Assembly: GCF_000966975.1 (NCBI RefSeq)
Contig: NZ_JZWV01000404.1
Location: 1 to 15,414 of the forward strand
Direction of reading: 5' to 3'
Length of the DNA stretch: 15,414 nt
Origin: Streptomyces katrae
GTDB lineage: Bacteria > Actinomycetota > Actinomycetes > Streptomycetales > Streptomycetaceae
In this document: one piece after another, positions 1-6,532 of the stretch
Numbering within the stretch: position 1 is the first letter of the stretch
Layout: each line of letters begins with the position of its first letter
The notes under the pieces: model-generated
Databases searched by the model: none
What the model saw: only the letters and a program-made list of their open reading frames with translations
What the model was told of the DNA's origin: nothing
Translations under genes and position numbers: made by a program

Positions 1-913
1 GGACTCCGGGGACCGGCGTACGGTGCCCCGCGCGCCGGGCCTCGATCATCGCGACGGCCCGCGCCGGGAGCCAGGCCGAGGCCGTCCCGCTGTCGTCGCC
101 GCCGTCGAAGAGGTGCGGGGCGAGCTGCGCCTGAAGGTCGGCGGGGGTCGGGCGCTGGGTGGCGTCCATCTGCATGCAGGAGTCGATCAGCGGCCGCAGC
201 TCGTCCGGGAGCCCGTCGAGGTTGGGGCCCTCGCGCAGCAGCATGAACACCGTCTCGACCGGGTTCGCCCCGTGGTACGGCGGGTGGCCGGTGGCGGCGA
301 AGACGAGGGTGGAGCCCAGCGAGAACACGTCGCTGGCGCCCTTGACGCTGCGCGAGTCCTTCGCCTGCTCCGGCGACATGTAGGCGGGGGTGCCGACGGC
401 CACGTTCGTCATCGTGAGCCGCGTGTTGGACACGCCGCTCGCGATGCCGAAGTCGATCACGCGCGGCCCGTCCTCGACGACCAGCACGTTCGACGGCTTC
501 AGGTCGCGGTGGACCAGGCCCGCCCCGTGGATGGACTGCAGGGCCTCGGCGATGCCGGCCGCGAGCCACCGTACGGCCTGCACGGGCATCGGCCCGCACT
601 CGTTGACGATCTCCTCCAGCGAGGGCGCCGGCACGTACGCGGTCGCCAGCCACGGCACGGCGGCGCGCGGATCGGCGTCGACCACGGCCGCGGTGTAGAA
701 ACCGGACACCGCGCGCGCCGCCTCCACCTCGCGCGTGAACCGCACGCGGAAGAGCTGGTCCTCGGCGAGCTCGGTCCGCACCGTCTTGATCGCGACCCGC
801 CGACCGGACGCCGACCGCGCGAGATAGACCAGCCCCATGCCGCCGGCGCCGAGCCGTCCCAGCACCTCGAAGGGGCCGATCCGTCTCGGGTCGTGCTGCG
901 TCAGCTGCTCCAC
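1..913 (-). CDS. Serine/threonine protein kinase, N-terminal part (3' end beyond window)
   Basis: This encodes a Hanks-type (PknB-like) kinase that transfers phosphate from ATP to Ser/Thr of target proteins. About 304 residues are visible. The glycine-rich loop [12 protein letters not shown] is at residues 19-30 and the ATP-binding lysine is in VAIK (K43). The catalytic loop HRDLKPSN is at 135-142, the Mg-binding IDFG ends at 156, and the activation segment ends in [10 protein letters not shown] (174-183). All catalytic residues are intact. The kinase fold ends near residue 265, after which a linker rich in Asp, Gly and Ala begins. The rest of the protein, where a membrane anchor or sensor domain would be, lies outside the window. 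The GTG at 913 was chosen because GGAGG (920-924, minus strand) sits 6 bases upstream. An in-frame GTG at 928 has no such site. The substrate cannot be inferred. Confidence 0.93.
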   Translation of the reverse strand, partial: MEQLTQHDPRRIGPFEVLGRLGAGGMGLVYLARSASGRRVAIKTVRTELAEDQLFRVRFTREVEAARAVSGFYTAAVVDADPRAAVPWLATAYVPAPSLEEIVNECGPMPVQAVRWLAAGIAEALQSIHGAGLVHRDLKPSNVLVVEDGPRVIDFGIASGVSNTRLTMTNVAVGTPAYMSPEQAKDSRSVKGASDVFSLGSTLVFAATGHPPYHGANPVETVFMLLREGPNLDGLPDELRPLIDSCMQMDATQRPTPADLQAQLAPHLFDGGDDSGTASAWLPARAVAMIEARRAGHRTPVPGV

Positions 914-1031
914 CACTCGCCTCCACACCTCCCCGTACGGGCCCTCTGCCCGGGCCCGCTCTTTACCGGCGCGTCCGCCAGCGCGCGCACCGGCACCGCG
1001 TCCGGCCGCCCGGCGTCCCGTACGGCACCAC

Positions 1032-1056
1032 CGGCGGAACGGATGCCGTTCCGCCG
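1032..1056. repeat. 11-bp perfect inverted repeat (hairpin) between VOC and kinase genes
   Basis: CGGCGGAACGG and CCGTTCCGCCG flank a 3-base loop (atg), giving an 11-bp stem with no mismatch. It lies downstream of the VOC gene stop (1111, minus strand) and about 120 bases upstream of the kinase start. It could be a terminator for the VOC transcript, although there is no T-run, which is common for Streptomyces terminators. It could also be an operator for the kinase gene. The sequence alone does not decide. Confidence 0.5.
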
Positions 1057-1110
1057 CGTGCGGCGACCGACTCCGGGCCCGTGGCCAGGAGTCGCGCAAT
1101 CCCGATTCTG

Positions 1111-1965
1111 TCAGGCCCGCGCCTGGTCCGGCCCCGGCTCCGGGTCCGCGTTCGCGCGCGGCTCCGACAGGAGGGCGAAGACGGCCCCCTGATTGTCGGC
1201 GACGACGGCGATCCGGCCGTACGGCGTGTCGAACGGATCGGCGGTCACCCGCCCGCCGAGGCGCTGCACCGTGGCCACGCTCGCGTCGCAGTCGGGGACG
1301 GCGAAGTAGGCCAGGAAATGGGCGGGCATGATCTCCGGGAAGGCGTCGGTGATCAGGCTGCGGCCCAGGACGGCGGTGGCGGCGCCGGGCGCGCTGCCGG
1401 GCGGGGACCACAGCCGGTACTCGGCGGCGGTGGGGCTGCCCGCGGCGGCGCCGGGGTCGTCGGGGTCGTACTGGTCCTCGGGGACGTAGCCGAAGACGGT
1501 GGCGTAGAACACGTCGACCGCGTCGCGGGCGCGGGTGTAGAGCTCGGCCCAGCAGTAGGCGTACGGCTCGCCCTGGGCCTCGAACCCGTGGTGGGTGCCG
1601 GGCTGCCAGAGCCCGAAGACGGCGCCTCCCGGGTCGGCGGCCATGGCGGCGGTGCCGTAGGGGCCGACGGGCTGGGGGTCCATCACCATCTGGCCGCCGG
1701 CGGCGCGGATGCGGGCCGCGCAGGCGTAGGCGTCGGAGGTGTAGAGGTAGACGCCCCAGACGGTGGGCATGCGGCCGTCGGGCTTGGGGGCGAGGGCGGC
1801 GACGTTGCGGCCGCGGCTGTAGGCCTGCGTGTAGCCGCCGTACTCGGGTCCCGCGCTGTCGCCGAAGGTCCACCCGAAGAGCTCGCCGTAGAAGCGCTTG
1901 CCCGCCTCGACGTCGGGGAGCGAGGCGTCGACCCAGCAGGGGGAGCCTTCCGCGAATGCGACCAT
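1111..1965 (-). CDS. VOC family (glyoxalase/bleomycin-resistance fold) protein with two domains
   Basis: This is a 284-residue cytoplasmic protein made of two vicinal-oxygen-chelate modules, at about residues 7-120 and 135-267. Each begins with the family's typical opening: [20 protein letters not shown] in the first, then [19 protein letters not shown] in the second. Each ends with an Asp-Pro/Asn-Gln-Gly-Ala-Val-Phe strand ([20 protein letters not shown]). The arrangement matches the tandem-VOC proteins of actinobacteria related to mycobacterial Cfp30B. Those are often annotated as hydroxylases or glyoxalase-like, but no reaction is firmly assigned. The ATG at 1965 is preferred over the longer upstream frame because the domain starts right after it and GGAAGG lies about 9 bases upstream. 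The C-terminal 15 residues are low-complexity. It is transcribed away from the TetR gene at 2266. Confidence 0.85.
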   Translation of the reverse strand: MVAFAEGSPCWVDASLPDVEAGKRFYGELFGWTFGDSAGPEYGGYTQAYSRGRNVAALAPKPDGRMPTVWGVYLYTSDAYACAARIRAAGGQMVMDPQPVGPYGTAAMAADPGGAVFGLWQPGTHHGFEAQGEPYAYCWAELYTRARDAVDVFYATVFGYVPEDQYDPDDPGAAAGSPTAAEYRLWSPPGSAPGAATAVLGRSLITDAFPEIMPAHFLAYFAVPDCDASVATVQRLGGRVTADPFDTPYGRIAVVADNQGAVFALLSEPRANADPEPGPDQARA

Positions 1966-2265
1966 GGGGAGGTTCCTTCCGGTTGCGCTGGGTCTGTCCC
2001 TGATGGACATGGTCCGCCCGAAAGGTTGTCCACACCCTGTTGACAAGACTATTCGGGGGATACGGGGCGATCCGGAGCGGGGTGCGCCGGCCACGCGGGC
2101 GGCCGCACCGGCCTCCGCACCGGCCTCCGCATCCAGTGTCGCAATTCGGCTGAAATCCGCCGCCCCGGGACCTCCCGCAACGCTTTCCTGGCTGGTCGGC
2201 GGGGTCGTAACCCCATTTGCAGGCGGCCGAATAGCGCGCCGGAGCCCCCTCGGTAAGCTGACGGC
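1966..2265. promoter_or_regulatory. Divergent intergenic region between VOC and TetR genes
   Basis: These 300 bases hold no convincing gene. Visible features are a short inverted repeat TTGTC-N11-GACAA near 2025-2046, upstream of the VOC gene, and TAAGCT at 2254-2259, which has the form of a -10 box 6 bases before the TetR ATG. There is no Shine-Dalgarno before that ATG, so the TetR transcript is probably leaderless, starting at 2266. No clear -35 was found. Confidence 0.4.
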
Positions 2266-2913
2266 ATGACAGGACAAGTACGCACCGTCGACGGGCGTGT
2301 CGCCGGCCGGCGCGGCCAGGCGACGCGGCAGAAGCTGCTCGACTGCCTCAGCGAGATGCTCAGCTCCTCGCCGTACCGCGACGTCAAGGTGATCGATGTC
2401 GCGCGCAAGGCCGGTACCAGCCCCGCCACCTTCTACCAGTACTTCCCGGACGTCGAGGGTGCCGTCCTGGAGATCGCCGAGGAAATGGCCACGGAGGGCG
2501 CCCAGTTGACGGCGCTCGTCGAGGGACGCAACTGGGTCGGCAAGGCGGGCTGGGCAGCCGCCGAGGAACTCGTGGACGGATTCCTGGACTTCTGGCGCCG
2601 CAACGACGCGATCCTGCGCGTGGTCGACCTCGGCGCGGCCGAGGGCGACAAGCGGTTCTACAAGATCCGCATGAAGATCCTGAACTCCGTCACCAACTCC
2701 CTTACGGAGTCGATGAAGGAGCTCCAGGCCAAGGGCAAGGTGGACAAGGACCTCAGCCCGGCGGCGATGGCCGGCTCACTGGTGGCGATGCTGGCCGCGG
2801 TCGCCTCGCACCAGAAGGGCTTCCAGACCTGGGGCGTCAAGCAGGCGGAGCTCAGGCCCAATCTGGCACTGCTCGTGCACCTGGGCGTCACCGGCAAGAA
2901 GCCGACCAGGTGA
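2266..2913 (+). CDS. TetR-family transcriptional regulator (AtrA-like)
   Basis: This is a 215-residue DNA-binding dimeric regulator. The TetR helix-turn-helix spans about residues 19-65 ([10 protein letters not shown]..., VIDVARKAG, then the recognition helix [10 protein letters not shown] at 51-60). The C-terminal part is an all-helical ligand-binding domain. The unusually conserved stretch around [20 protein letters not shown] recalls AtrA, the Streptomyces regulator of antibiotic-activator genes such as actII-ORF4 and strR. That match is from memory and not checked, so no symbol is given. Only one ATG fits the frame. It lacks a ribosome binding site and has a -10-like TAAGCT 6 bases upstream, suggesting a leaderless mRNA. 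It is the only dedicated transcription factor visible in the window. It is therefore a candidate, though an unproven one, for binding the CTGACG palindromes upstream of neighbouring genes. Confidence 0.92.
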   Translation: MTGQVRTVDGRVAGRRGQATRQKLLDCLSEMLSSSPYRDVKVIDVARKAGTSPATFYQYFPDVEGAVLEIAEEMATEGAQLTALVEGRNWVGKAGWAAAEELVDGFLDFWRRNDAILRVVDLGAAEGDKRFYKIRMKILNSVTNSLTESMKELQAKGKVDKDLSPAAMAGSLVAMLAAVASHQKGFQTWGVKQAELRPNLALLVHLGVTGKKPTR

Positions 2914-2941
2914 CGGCGGACCCCTCCGGGGGGTCCGCCGT
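2913..2941. terminator. 12-bp perfect stem-loop at the TetR stop codon
   Basis: The left arm ACGGCGGACCCC (2913-2924) pairs perfectly with GGGGTCCGCCGT (2930-2941) around a 5-base loop. The stem begins on the last base of the TGA stop codon of the TetR gene. It lies between convergent genes and has no T-run. It probably terminates the TetR transcript and may work in both directions. Confidence 0.75.
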
Positions 2942-3038
2942 CCTCGAAGCCGTCCTCGAAGCCGTCCTCGACGAGGTTCTCGACGAGGTTCTCGACGCCG
3001 TCCTCCGCGCGCCCGTTCCCGCGTCCGCGTCCGCGTCC
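2940..3038. repeat. 12-bp tandem repeat (about 6 units) followed by a 6-bp repeat (3 units)
   Basis: From 2940 a 12-base unit recurs in register: GTCCTCGAAGCC twice, GTCCTCGACGAG, GTTCTCGACGAG, GTTCTCGACGCC, then a degraded unit ending at 3011. At 3021-3038 GCGTCC occurs three times in a row. The array fills the gap between the stop codons of the convergent TetR and nitroreductase genes. It is not in the reading frame of either gene. It looks like a minisatellite that may vary in length between strains. Confidence 0.8.
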
Positions 3039-3042
3039 GCGA

Positions 3043-3528
3043 TCAGCGTCGCTCGAGGCGGAACAGCCTGATCTCGCGCTCGATGCGCGCCTGGTACGTC
3101 GCGTACGGCGGCCAGAACCGCAGTACCGCCTGCCACGCCTCCGCCCGTTCGGCCCCCGCCAGCAGGCGGGCCCGTACCGGGATGTCCCGCCCCTGCCAGT
3201 TCACGTCCGCGTCCGGGTTCTTGAGCAGGTTCCCGGTCCAGGCCGGGTGGCCGGGGCGGCCGAAGTTGGACCCGATCAGCAGCCAGCTCGCGCCTCCGTC
3301 CTCCGGCATGCACGCGAGCGGGGTGGTGCGCGGCTCGCCGCTCCTCGCACCCCTGGCGGTGAGGATCACCCCCGGCAGCATCCGGGCGCTGAGCAGCACC
3401 TTTCCGCCGGTCAGGCGGTGGACCGCCTTGTCCATGGCGGGGATGAAGTGCGGTGCGATCCGGGCGAAGAGGAGGGTGGAGGAGACCTTCTGGATGAGTT
3501 TGACGGGGAGGGTCGCACCGGAAGCCAT
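3043..3528 (-). CDS. Ddn-type nitroreductase / deazaflavin (F420)-dependent oxidoreductase family protein
   Basis: This is a 161-residue split-beta-barrel protein of the family that includes mycobacterial Ddn, which uses reduced F420 to reduce quinones and nitroimidazoles. Family hallmarks are LTARGARSGEPRTTPL (residues 57-71), the strand WLLIGSNFG (82-90), RPGHPAW (91-97) and NLLKNPDADV (100-109). The length is normal. Its ATG overlaps the stop of the acyl-CoA dehydrogenase gene in a TGATG arrangement, so it is the second gene of that operon and probably translationally coupled. It is therefore probably under the CTGACG-type operator at 4778-4792. The physiological substrate is unknown. The context suggests redox steps on acyl-CoA or related lipids. 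Confidence 0.88.
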   Translation of the reverse strand: MASGATLPVKLIQKVSSTLLFARIAPHFIPAMDKAVHRLTGGKVLLSARMLPGVILTARGARSGEPRTTPLACMPEDGGASWLLIGSNFGRPGHPAWTGNLLKNPDADVNWQGRDIPVRARLLAGAERAEAWQAVLRFWPPYATYQARIEREIRLFRLERR

Positions 3529-4757
3529 CAGACGGCCGCCTTCTGGGGAGTCGCGGAGGGGTCGGAGGTCACCGGGCCGGCCGCGGCGAAGAGGCCGGCC
3601 CGCCGCGCGGCGTGCGCGCGGAGCCGGTGGACCGGGCCGAAGAGCAGCTCGTCGGCGGCCGCCCGTTTGAAGTAGAGGTGGGCGTCGTGCTCCCAGGTGA
3701 AGCCGATGCCGCCGTGGAGCTGGATGGCCTCCCCCGAGGTGGTCCGAAGCGCCTCCAGGGCCTGGGCGAGGGCGAGGGGGCCCTGCTCGGGGTCCCAGGC
3801 GGCGTAGTAGGCGGCTGAGCGGGCGGCCTGGACCTGGACGTACAGGTCGGCGAGGCGGTGCTTGACCGCCTGGAAGGAGCCGATGGGCCGGCCGAACTGC
3901 TCCCGTCGGCATACGTGGTCCACGGTGCGGGCCAGCGCCTGCCCGGCCGCGCCGACGGCCTCGGCGGCGAGGACGGTGGCGGCGAACAGGCCGGTGGCGG
4001 CCAGGGCGGGGAGCGGCCCGGCCTCCCCCGTGTCATGGCCCTCGCTCTCGCCCAGCAATTCGGCTTGCACGTCCCGGAGTTGGATCCGACCCTGCGGGCG
4101 GGTCTCGTCGAGGGTGGCCTGCCGGTCCCGTACGAGGCCGGGCGCGTCCCCCCGCACGAGGAACAGCAGGGTCCGGGCCCGGGCGAAGCCGCCGGTGTGC
4201 GCGGCGACGAGGAGCAGGCCCGCGCCGTGCCCGTCGAGGACCTGGGCGACCTCCCCGTAGAGCCGCCAGCCGTCGGCGCCGGCGCGCGCCTGCACCCCGC
4301 CCGCGCGGCCCCCGCCCGCCCAGTCGCCGGGGGTGTTCTCGCCGGTCAGGGCGAGGGCGGTGGCCAGGGCGGGGCCGGGAACGGCGAGCGCCGCGGTCAG
4401 CTCCCCGGCGGCGAGGGCGGGCAGCAGGGCGGCGCGCTGGGCGGCGGTGCCGAGGGCGCCGATCAGCGGGGCCGCGAGGGCGGCGGTGGCCAGCAGGGGC
4501 GAGGGCAGCAGCACGCGCCCGGTCTCTTCGCAGGCCAGCGCCAGGTCGGCGGGGGTGCAGCCGACGCCGCCGTACTCCTCGGCGATGGCGAGGCCGGGCA
4601 GGCCGAGCTGCCGGGAGAGCTGCTGCCACAGCTCGGGATCGTGTCCGGCGTCGGTCCGGGCGGCGGTCTTGACCTCGTCCGGGCCGCAGCGTTTGCCCAG
4701 GATCTCGCGCAGGGTGCGGCGCATCTCGTCCTGCTCCGCAGTGAAGGCGGCGTCCAT
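3528..4757 (-). CDS. Acyl-CoA dehydrogenase family protein
   Basis: This is a 409-residue FAD-dependent acyl-CoA dehydrogenase homologue (alpha-beta oxidation of an acyl-CoA thioester). The N-terminal helical domain starts at FTAEQDEMRRTLREIL (residues 5-20) with the EEYGGVGC turn (60-67). A Gly/Ala-rich middle beta domain follows. The C-terminal helical domain carries REQFGRPIGSFQAVKH (285-300) and LHGGIGFTWEHD (347-358). The LHGGIGFTWEHD ending is typical of the FadE28-like subunits of heteromeric actinobacterial dehydrogenases. I see neither the C-terminal YxGTxE base nor a Glu at the alternative position used by isovaleryl-CoA dehydrogenase. A catalytic partner may therefore be needed, and none is encoded here. 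GGGGAGGAG lies 7 bases before the ATG. It is the first gene of an operon with the Ddn homologue and has a palindromic operator 20 bases upstream. Confidence 0.93.
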   Translation of the reverse strand: MDAAFTAEQDEMRRTLREILGKRCGPDEVKTAARTDAGHDPELWQQLSRQLGLPGLAIAEEYGGVGCTPADLALACEETGRVLLPSPLLATAALAAPLIGALGTAAQRAALLPALAAGELTAALAVPGPALATALALTGENTPGDWAGGGRAGGVQARAGADGWRLYGEVAQVLDGHGAGLLLVAAHTGGFARARTLLFLVRGDAPGLVRDRQATLDETRPQGRIQLRDVQAELLGESEGHDTGEAGPLPALAATGLFAATVLAAEAVGAAGQALARTVDHVCRREQFGRPIGSFQAVKHRLADLYVQVQAARSAAYYAAWDPEQGPLALAQALEALRTTSGEAIQLHGGIGFTWEHDAHLYFKRAAADELLFGPVHRLRAHAARRAGLFAAAGPVTSDPSATPQKAAV

Positions 4758-4777
4758 CGTCGGGCTCCTCCCCGTTT

Positions 4778-4792
4778 CTGACGGGCCGTCAT
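4778..4792. promoter_or_regulatory. CTGACG-type palindromic operator upstream of the acyl-CoA dehydrogenase operon
   Basis: CTGACGGGCCGTCAT is a 15-base dyad: CTGACG, three bases, then CGTCAT, with one arm mismatch to the consensus CGTCAG. It lies 20 bases upstream of the ATG at 4757. On the minus strand TAACAT (4791-4796) is a plausible -10 box overlapping it, so a bound protein would cover the transcription start and repress. Confidence 0.75.
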
Positions 4793-4843
4793 GTTAGAGC
4801 GGCGGAGACGAGATGCCCAGGGGGCGGGGGGCGGGCTTTGAGG

Positions 4844-4874
4844 GCCGGCCCCGGGCTCGACGAAAGGGGCCGGC
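4844..4874. repeat. 9-bp inverted repeat between divergent promoters
   Basis: GCCGGCCCC (4844-4852) and GGGGCCGGC (4866-4874) form a perfect 9-bp stem with a 13-base loop. It sits midway between the two CTGACG operators of the divergent acyl-CoA dehydrogenase and lipid-transfer genes. Its role is unknown. In such GC-rich sequence a chance stem is possible. Confidence 0.35.
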
Positions 4875-4894
4875 GCGGGGCGACGGGGTTCCTT

Positions 4895-4909
4895 CTGACG
4901 GTACGTCAG
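4895..4909. promoter_or_regulatory. CTGACG-type palindromic operator upstream of the lipid-transfer protein gene
   Basis: CTGACGGTACGTCAG is a dyad with perfect 6-base arms and a 3-base centre, identical to the copy at 10242-10256. It ends 15 bases before the preferred ATG at 4925. TACCGT (4913-4918) could serve as a -10 box for a leaderless start at 4925, placing the operator between -35 and -10. Confidence 0.8.
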
Positions 4910-4924
4910 ATGTACCGTCCTCCC

Positions 4925-6139
4925 ATGCCTGGACCCTTGTCCGTACCGCCCGTGTCCCCGTCCCTTCCCGCCCCCCGCCGCCGGGTCGCGGTGGTCGGCG
5001 TCGCCCTCTCGGACTGCGGCCGGGTGGACGGCCCGACCCCGTACGCCCTGCACGCGCAGGCCGCCCGGCGGGCGCTGGCCGACTCCGGCCTGGACCGCTC
5101 CGTCATCGACGGCTTCGCCTCGGCCGGTCTCGGCGTCCTGGCCCCGGTGGAGGTGGCCGAGTACCTCGGCCTGCGGCCCACCTGGGTCGACTCGACGTCC
5201 GTCGGCGGTTCCACGTGGGAGGTCATGGCCGCCCACGCCGCCGACGCCATCGCCGCCGGCCACGCCAACGCCGTCCTGCTGGTCTACGGCTCGACGGCCC
5301 GCGCCGACATCAAGGCCCGGCGGCGCACGTCGAACCTGTCGTTCGGGTCGCGGGGGCCGCTCCAGTTCGAGGTGCCGTACGGGCACACCCTGGTGGCGAA
5401 GTACGCGATGGCCGCGCGCCGGCACATGCACGAGTACGGCACGACGCTGGAGCAGCTCGCCTCGGTGGCCGTCCAGGCCCGGGCGAACGCCGCCACCAAC
5501 CCGGAGGCGATGTTCCGCGACCCGATCACCGTCGAGGACGTCCTGGCCTCGGAGCCGATCGCCGACCCCTTCACCAAGCTGCACTGCTGCATCCGCTCCG
5601 ACGGCGGCTGCGCGGTGCTCCTGGCGGCGGAGGAGTACGTCCCGGACAGCGCCAAGACCCCCGTGTGGATCCTGGGCACGGGCACGTCCGTCTCGCACAC
5701 GACGATGTCGGAGTGGGAGGACTTCACGGTCTCCCCCGCCGCCGTCTCCGGCCGGCAGGCCTTCGCCCGGGCCGGACTCACCCCGGCGGACGTGGACCTC
5801 GCCGAGATCTACGACGCCTTCACGTACATGACCCTGGTGACGCTGGAGGACCTCGGCTTCTGCGCCAAGGGGGAGGGCGGGGCCTTCGTGGAGAAGGGCC
5901 GCCTGCTGCGGGACGGGGAACTCCCGGTCAACACCGACGGCGGCGGCCTGTCGGCCTGCCATCCGGGCATGCGCGGACTGTTCCTCCTGGTCGAGGCCGT
6001 CCGCCAGCTCCGCGGCGAGGCGGGACCCGGCCGCCAGGTCACCAAGCGCGGCGGCACCGGCCTCCCGGAGATCGCCCTGGCCTCGGGTACCGGCGGATGG
6101 TTCTGCTCATCGGGCACGCTGCTGCTGGGGCGGGGGTGA
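4925..6139 (+). CDS. Lipid-transfer protein (thiolase-fold, SCP2-thiolase/Ltp-like)
   Basis: This is a 404-residue thiolase-superfamily protein of the actinobacterial lipid-transfer type. Relatives such as Ltp2 work as CoA-thioester retro-aldolases in steroid side-chain degradation. The N-terminal half opens with VAVVGVALSDCGR (residues 21-33). Where thiolases carry the nucleophilic Cys, this protein reads DSTSVGGST (89-97), so it should not catalyse classical thiolysis. The C-terminal half has EIYDAFTYM, ACHPGM (His near 346) and the closing GTGGWFCSSGTLLL. An in-frame ATG at 4910 directly abuts the operator and would add MYRPP. Neither ATG has a Shine-Dalgarno. I chose 4925 because it allows a leaderless transcript with TACCGT as -10. 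Such proteins usually pair with a DUF35 subunit, and one is encoded at 9360-9770 behind an identical operator. Confidence 0.88.
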   Translation: MPGPLSVPPVSPSLPAPRRRVAVVGVALSDCGRVDGPTPYALHAQAARRALADSGLDRSVIDGFASAGLGVLAPVEVAEYLGLRPTWVDSTSVGGSTWEVMAAHAADAIAAGHANAVLLVYGSTARADIKARRRTSNLSFGSRGPLQFEVPYGHTLVAKYAMAARRHMHEYGTTLEQLASVAVQARANAATNPEAMFRDPITVEDVLASEPIADPFTKLHCCIRSDGGCAVLLAAEEYVPDSAKTPVWILGTGTSVSHTTMSEWEDFTVSPAAVSGRQAFARAGLTPADVDLAEIYDAFTYMTLVTLEDLGFCAKGEGGAFVEKGRLLRDGELPVNTDGGGLSACHPGMRGLFLLVEAVRQLRGEAGPGRQVTKRGGTGLPEIALASGTGGWFCSSGTLLLGRG

Positions 6140-6232
6140 GGGCCCGCCATCTCCCCCCTCGATGAGATCTTGGCCGGTCGGGTGGCTGCCCACCGGAAGC
6201 AATGGATCACCGGTGTAGGCCTGGTGCCGCCT

Positions 6233-6532
6233 TCACCGCGGGGCGGAGTGGGTCTTGAGCCACCTCAGCAAGGCCGCGAAGGCGGGGGTCATGGTGGGGT
6301 CCGACTGTTCGAGGACCGTGGTGCCGCCGTTGTCCTCCACGGTGATCGCGTAGGTCATGGCGTCCCTGGCGAGGCCATCGGAGCCGGTGGGAGGGGGCGT
6401 CGCCTCGGCCGTGGTCACCAGCCGGGTCAGTTCCGCCGCGTCGGTCTCGGGGAGGGTGGACGTGTCCAGGGTCTGGGGCCGGCGGCGGACCGCCGCCGCC
6501 AGCCCTCCGTACGTCTCCAGGGTCACCTTCAC
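6233..6532 (-). CDS. Emfourin-type protealysin inhibitor
   Basis: This 99-residue protein fits the emfourin (M4in) family, small inhibitors encoded next to protealysin-like M4 peptidases. It starts KVTLETYGGLAAAVRR (residues 2-17). It continues through an acidic helix ETDAAELTRLV, then ARDAMTYAITVEDNGG (56-70), and ends with PAFAALLRWLKT (83-94), which matches the general family pattern. The assignment rests on that pattern plus position. Its GTG start overlaps the TGA stop of the M4 peptidase gene (GTGA), and GAAGGG lies 6 bases upstream. The pair is thus co-transcribed and probably translationally coupled, so inhibitor would accompany protease. No signal peptide is seen, so it acts in the cytoplasm. 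No clear terminator was found in the 93 bases separating it from the convergent lipid-transfer gene. Confidence 0.82.
   Translation of the reverse strand: MKVTLETYGGLAAAVRRRPQTLDTSTLPETDAAELTRLVTTAEATPPPTGSDGLARDAMTYAITVEDNGGTTVLEQSDPTMTPAFAALLRWLKTHSAPR

Noticed and set aside
23..2043. Long plus-strand frames opposite the kinase and VOC genes
   Set aside because: The minus strand carries full kinase motifs and two VOC domains here. The plus-strand products have no recognisable motif.
4910..4924. Alternative upstream ATG for the lipid-transfer gene
   Set aside because: It touches the operator and leaves no room for a separate -10 box or a ribosome binding site. The ATG at 4925 is more consistent, although 4910 cannot be excluded.
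4463..5962. A 499-codon minus-strand frame spanning the divergent promoters
   Set aside because: It crosses both operators and reads the lipid-transfer gene in antisense, giving a composition typical of shadow frames.
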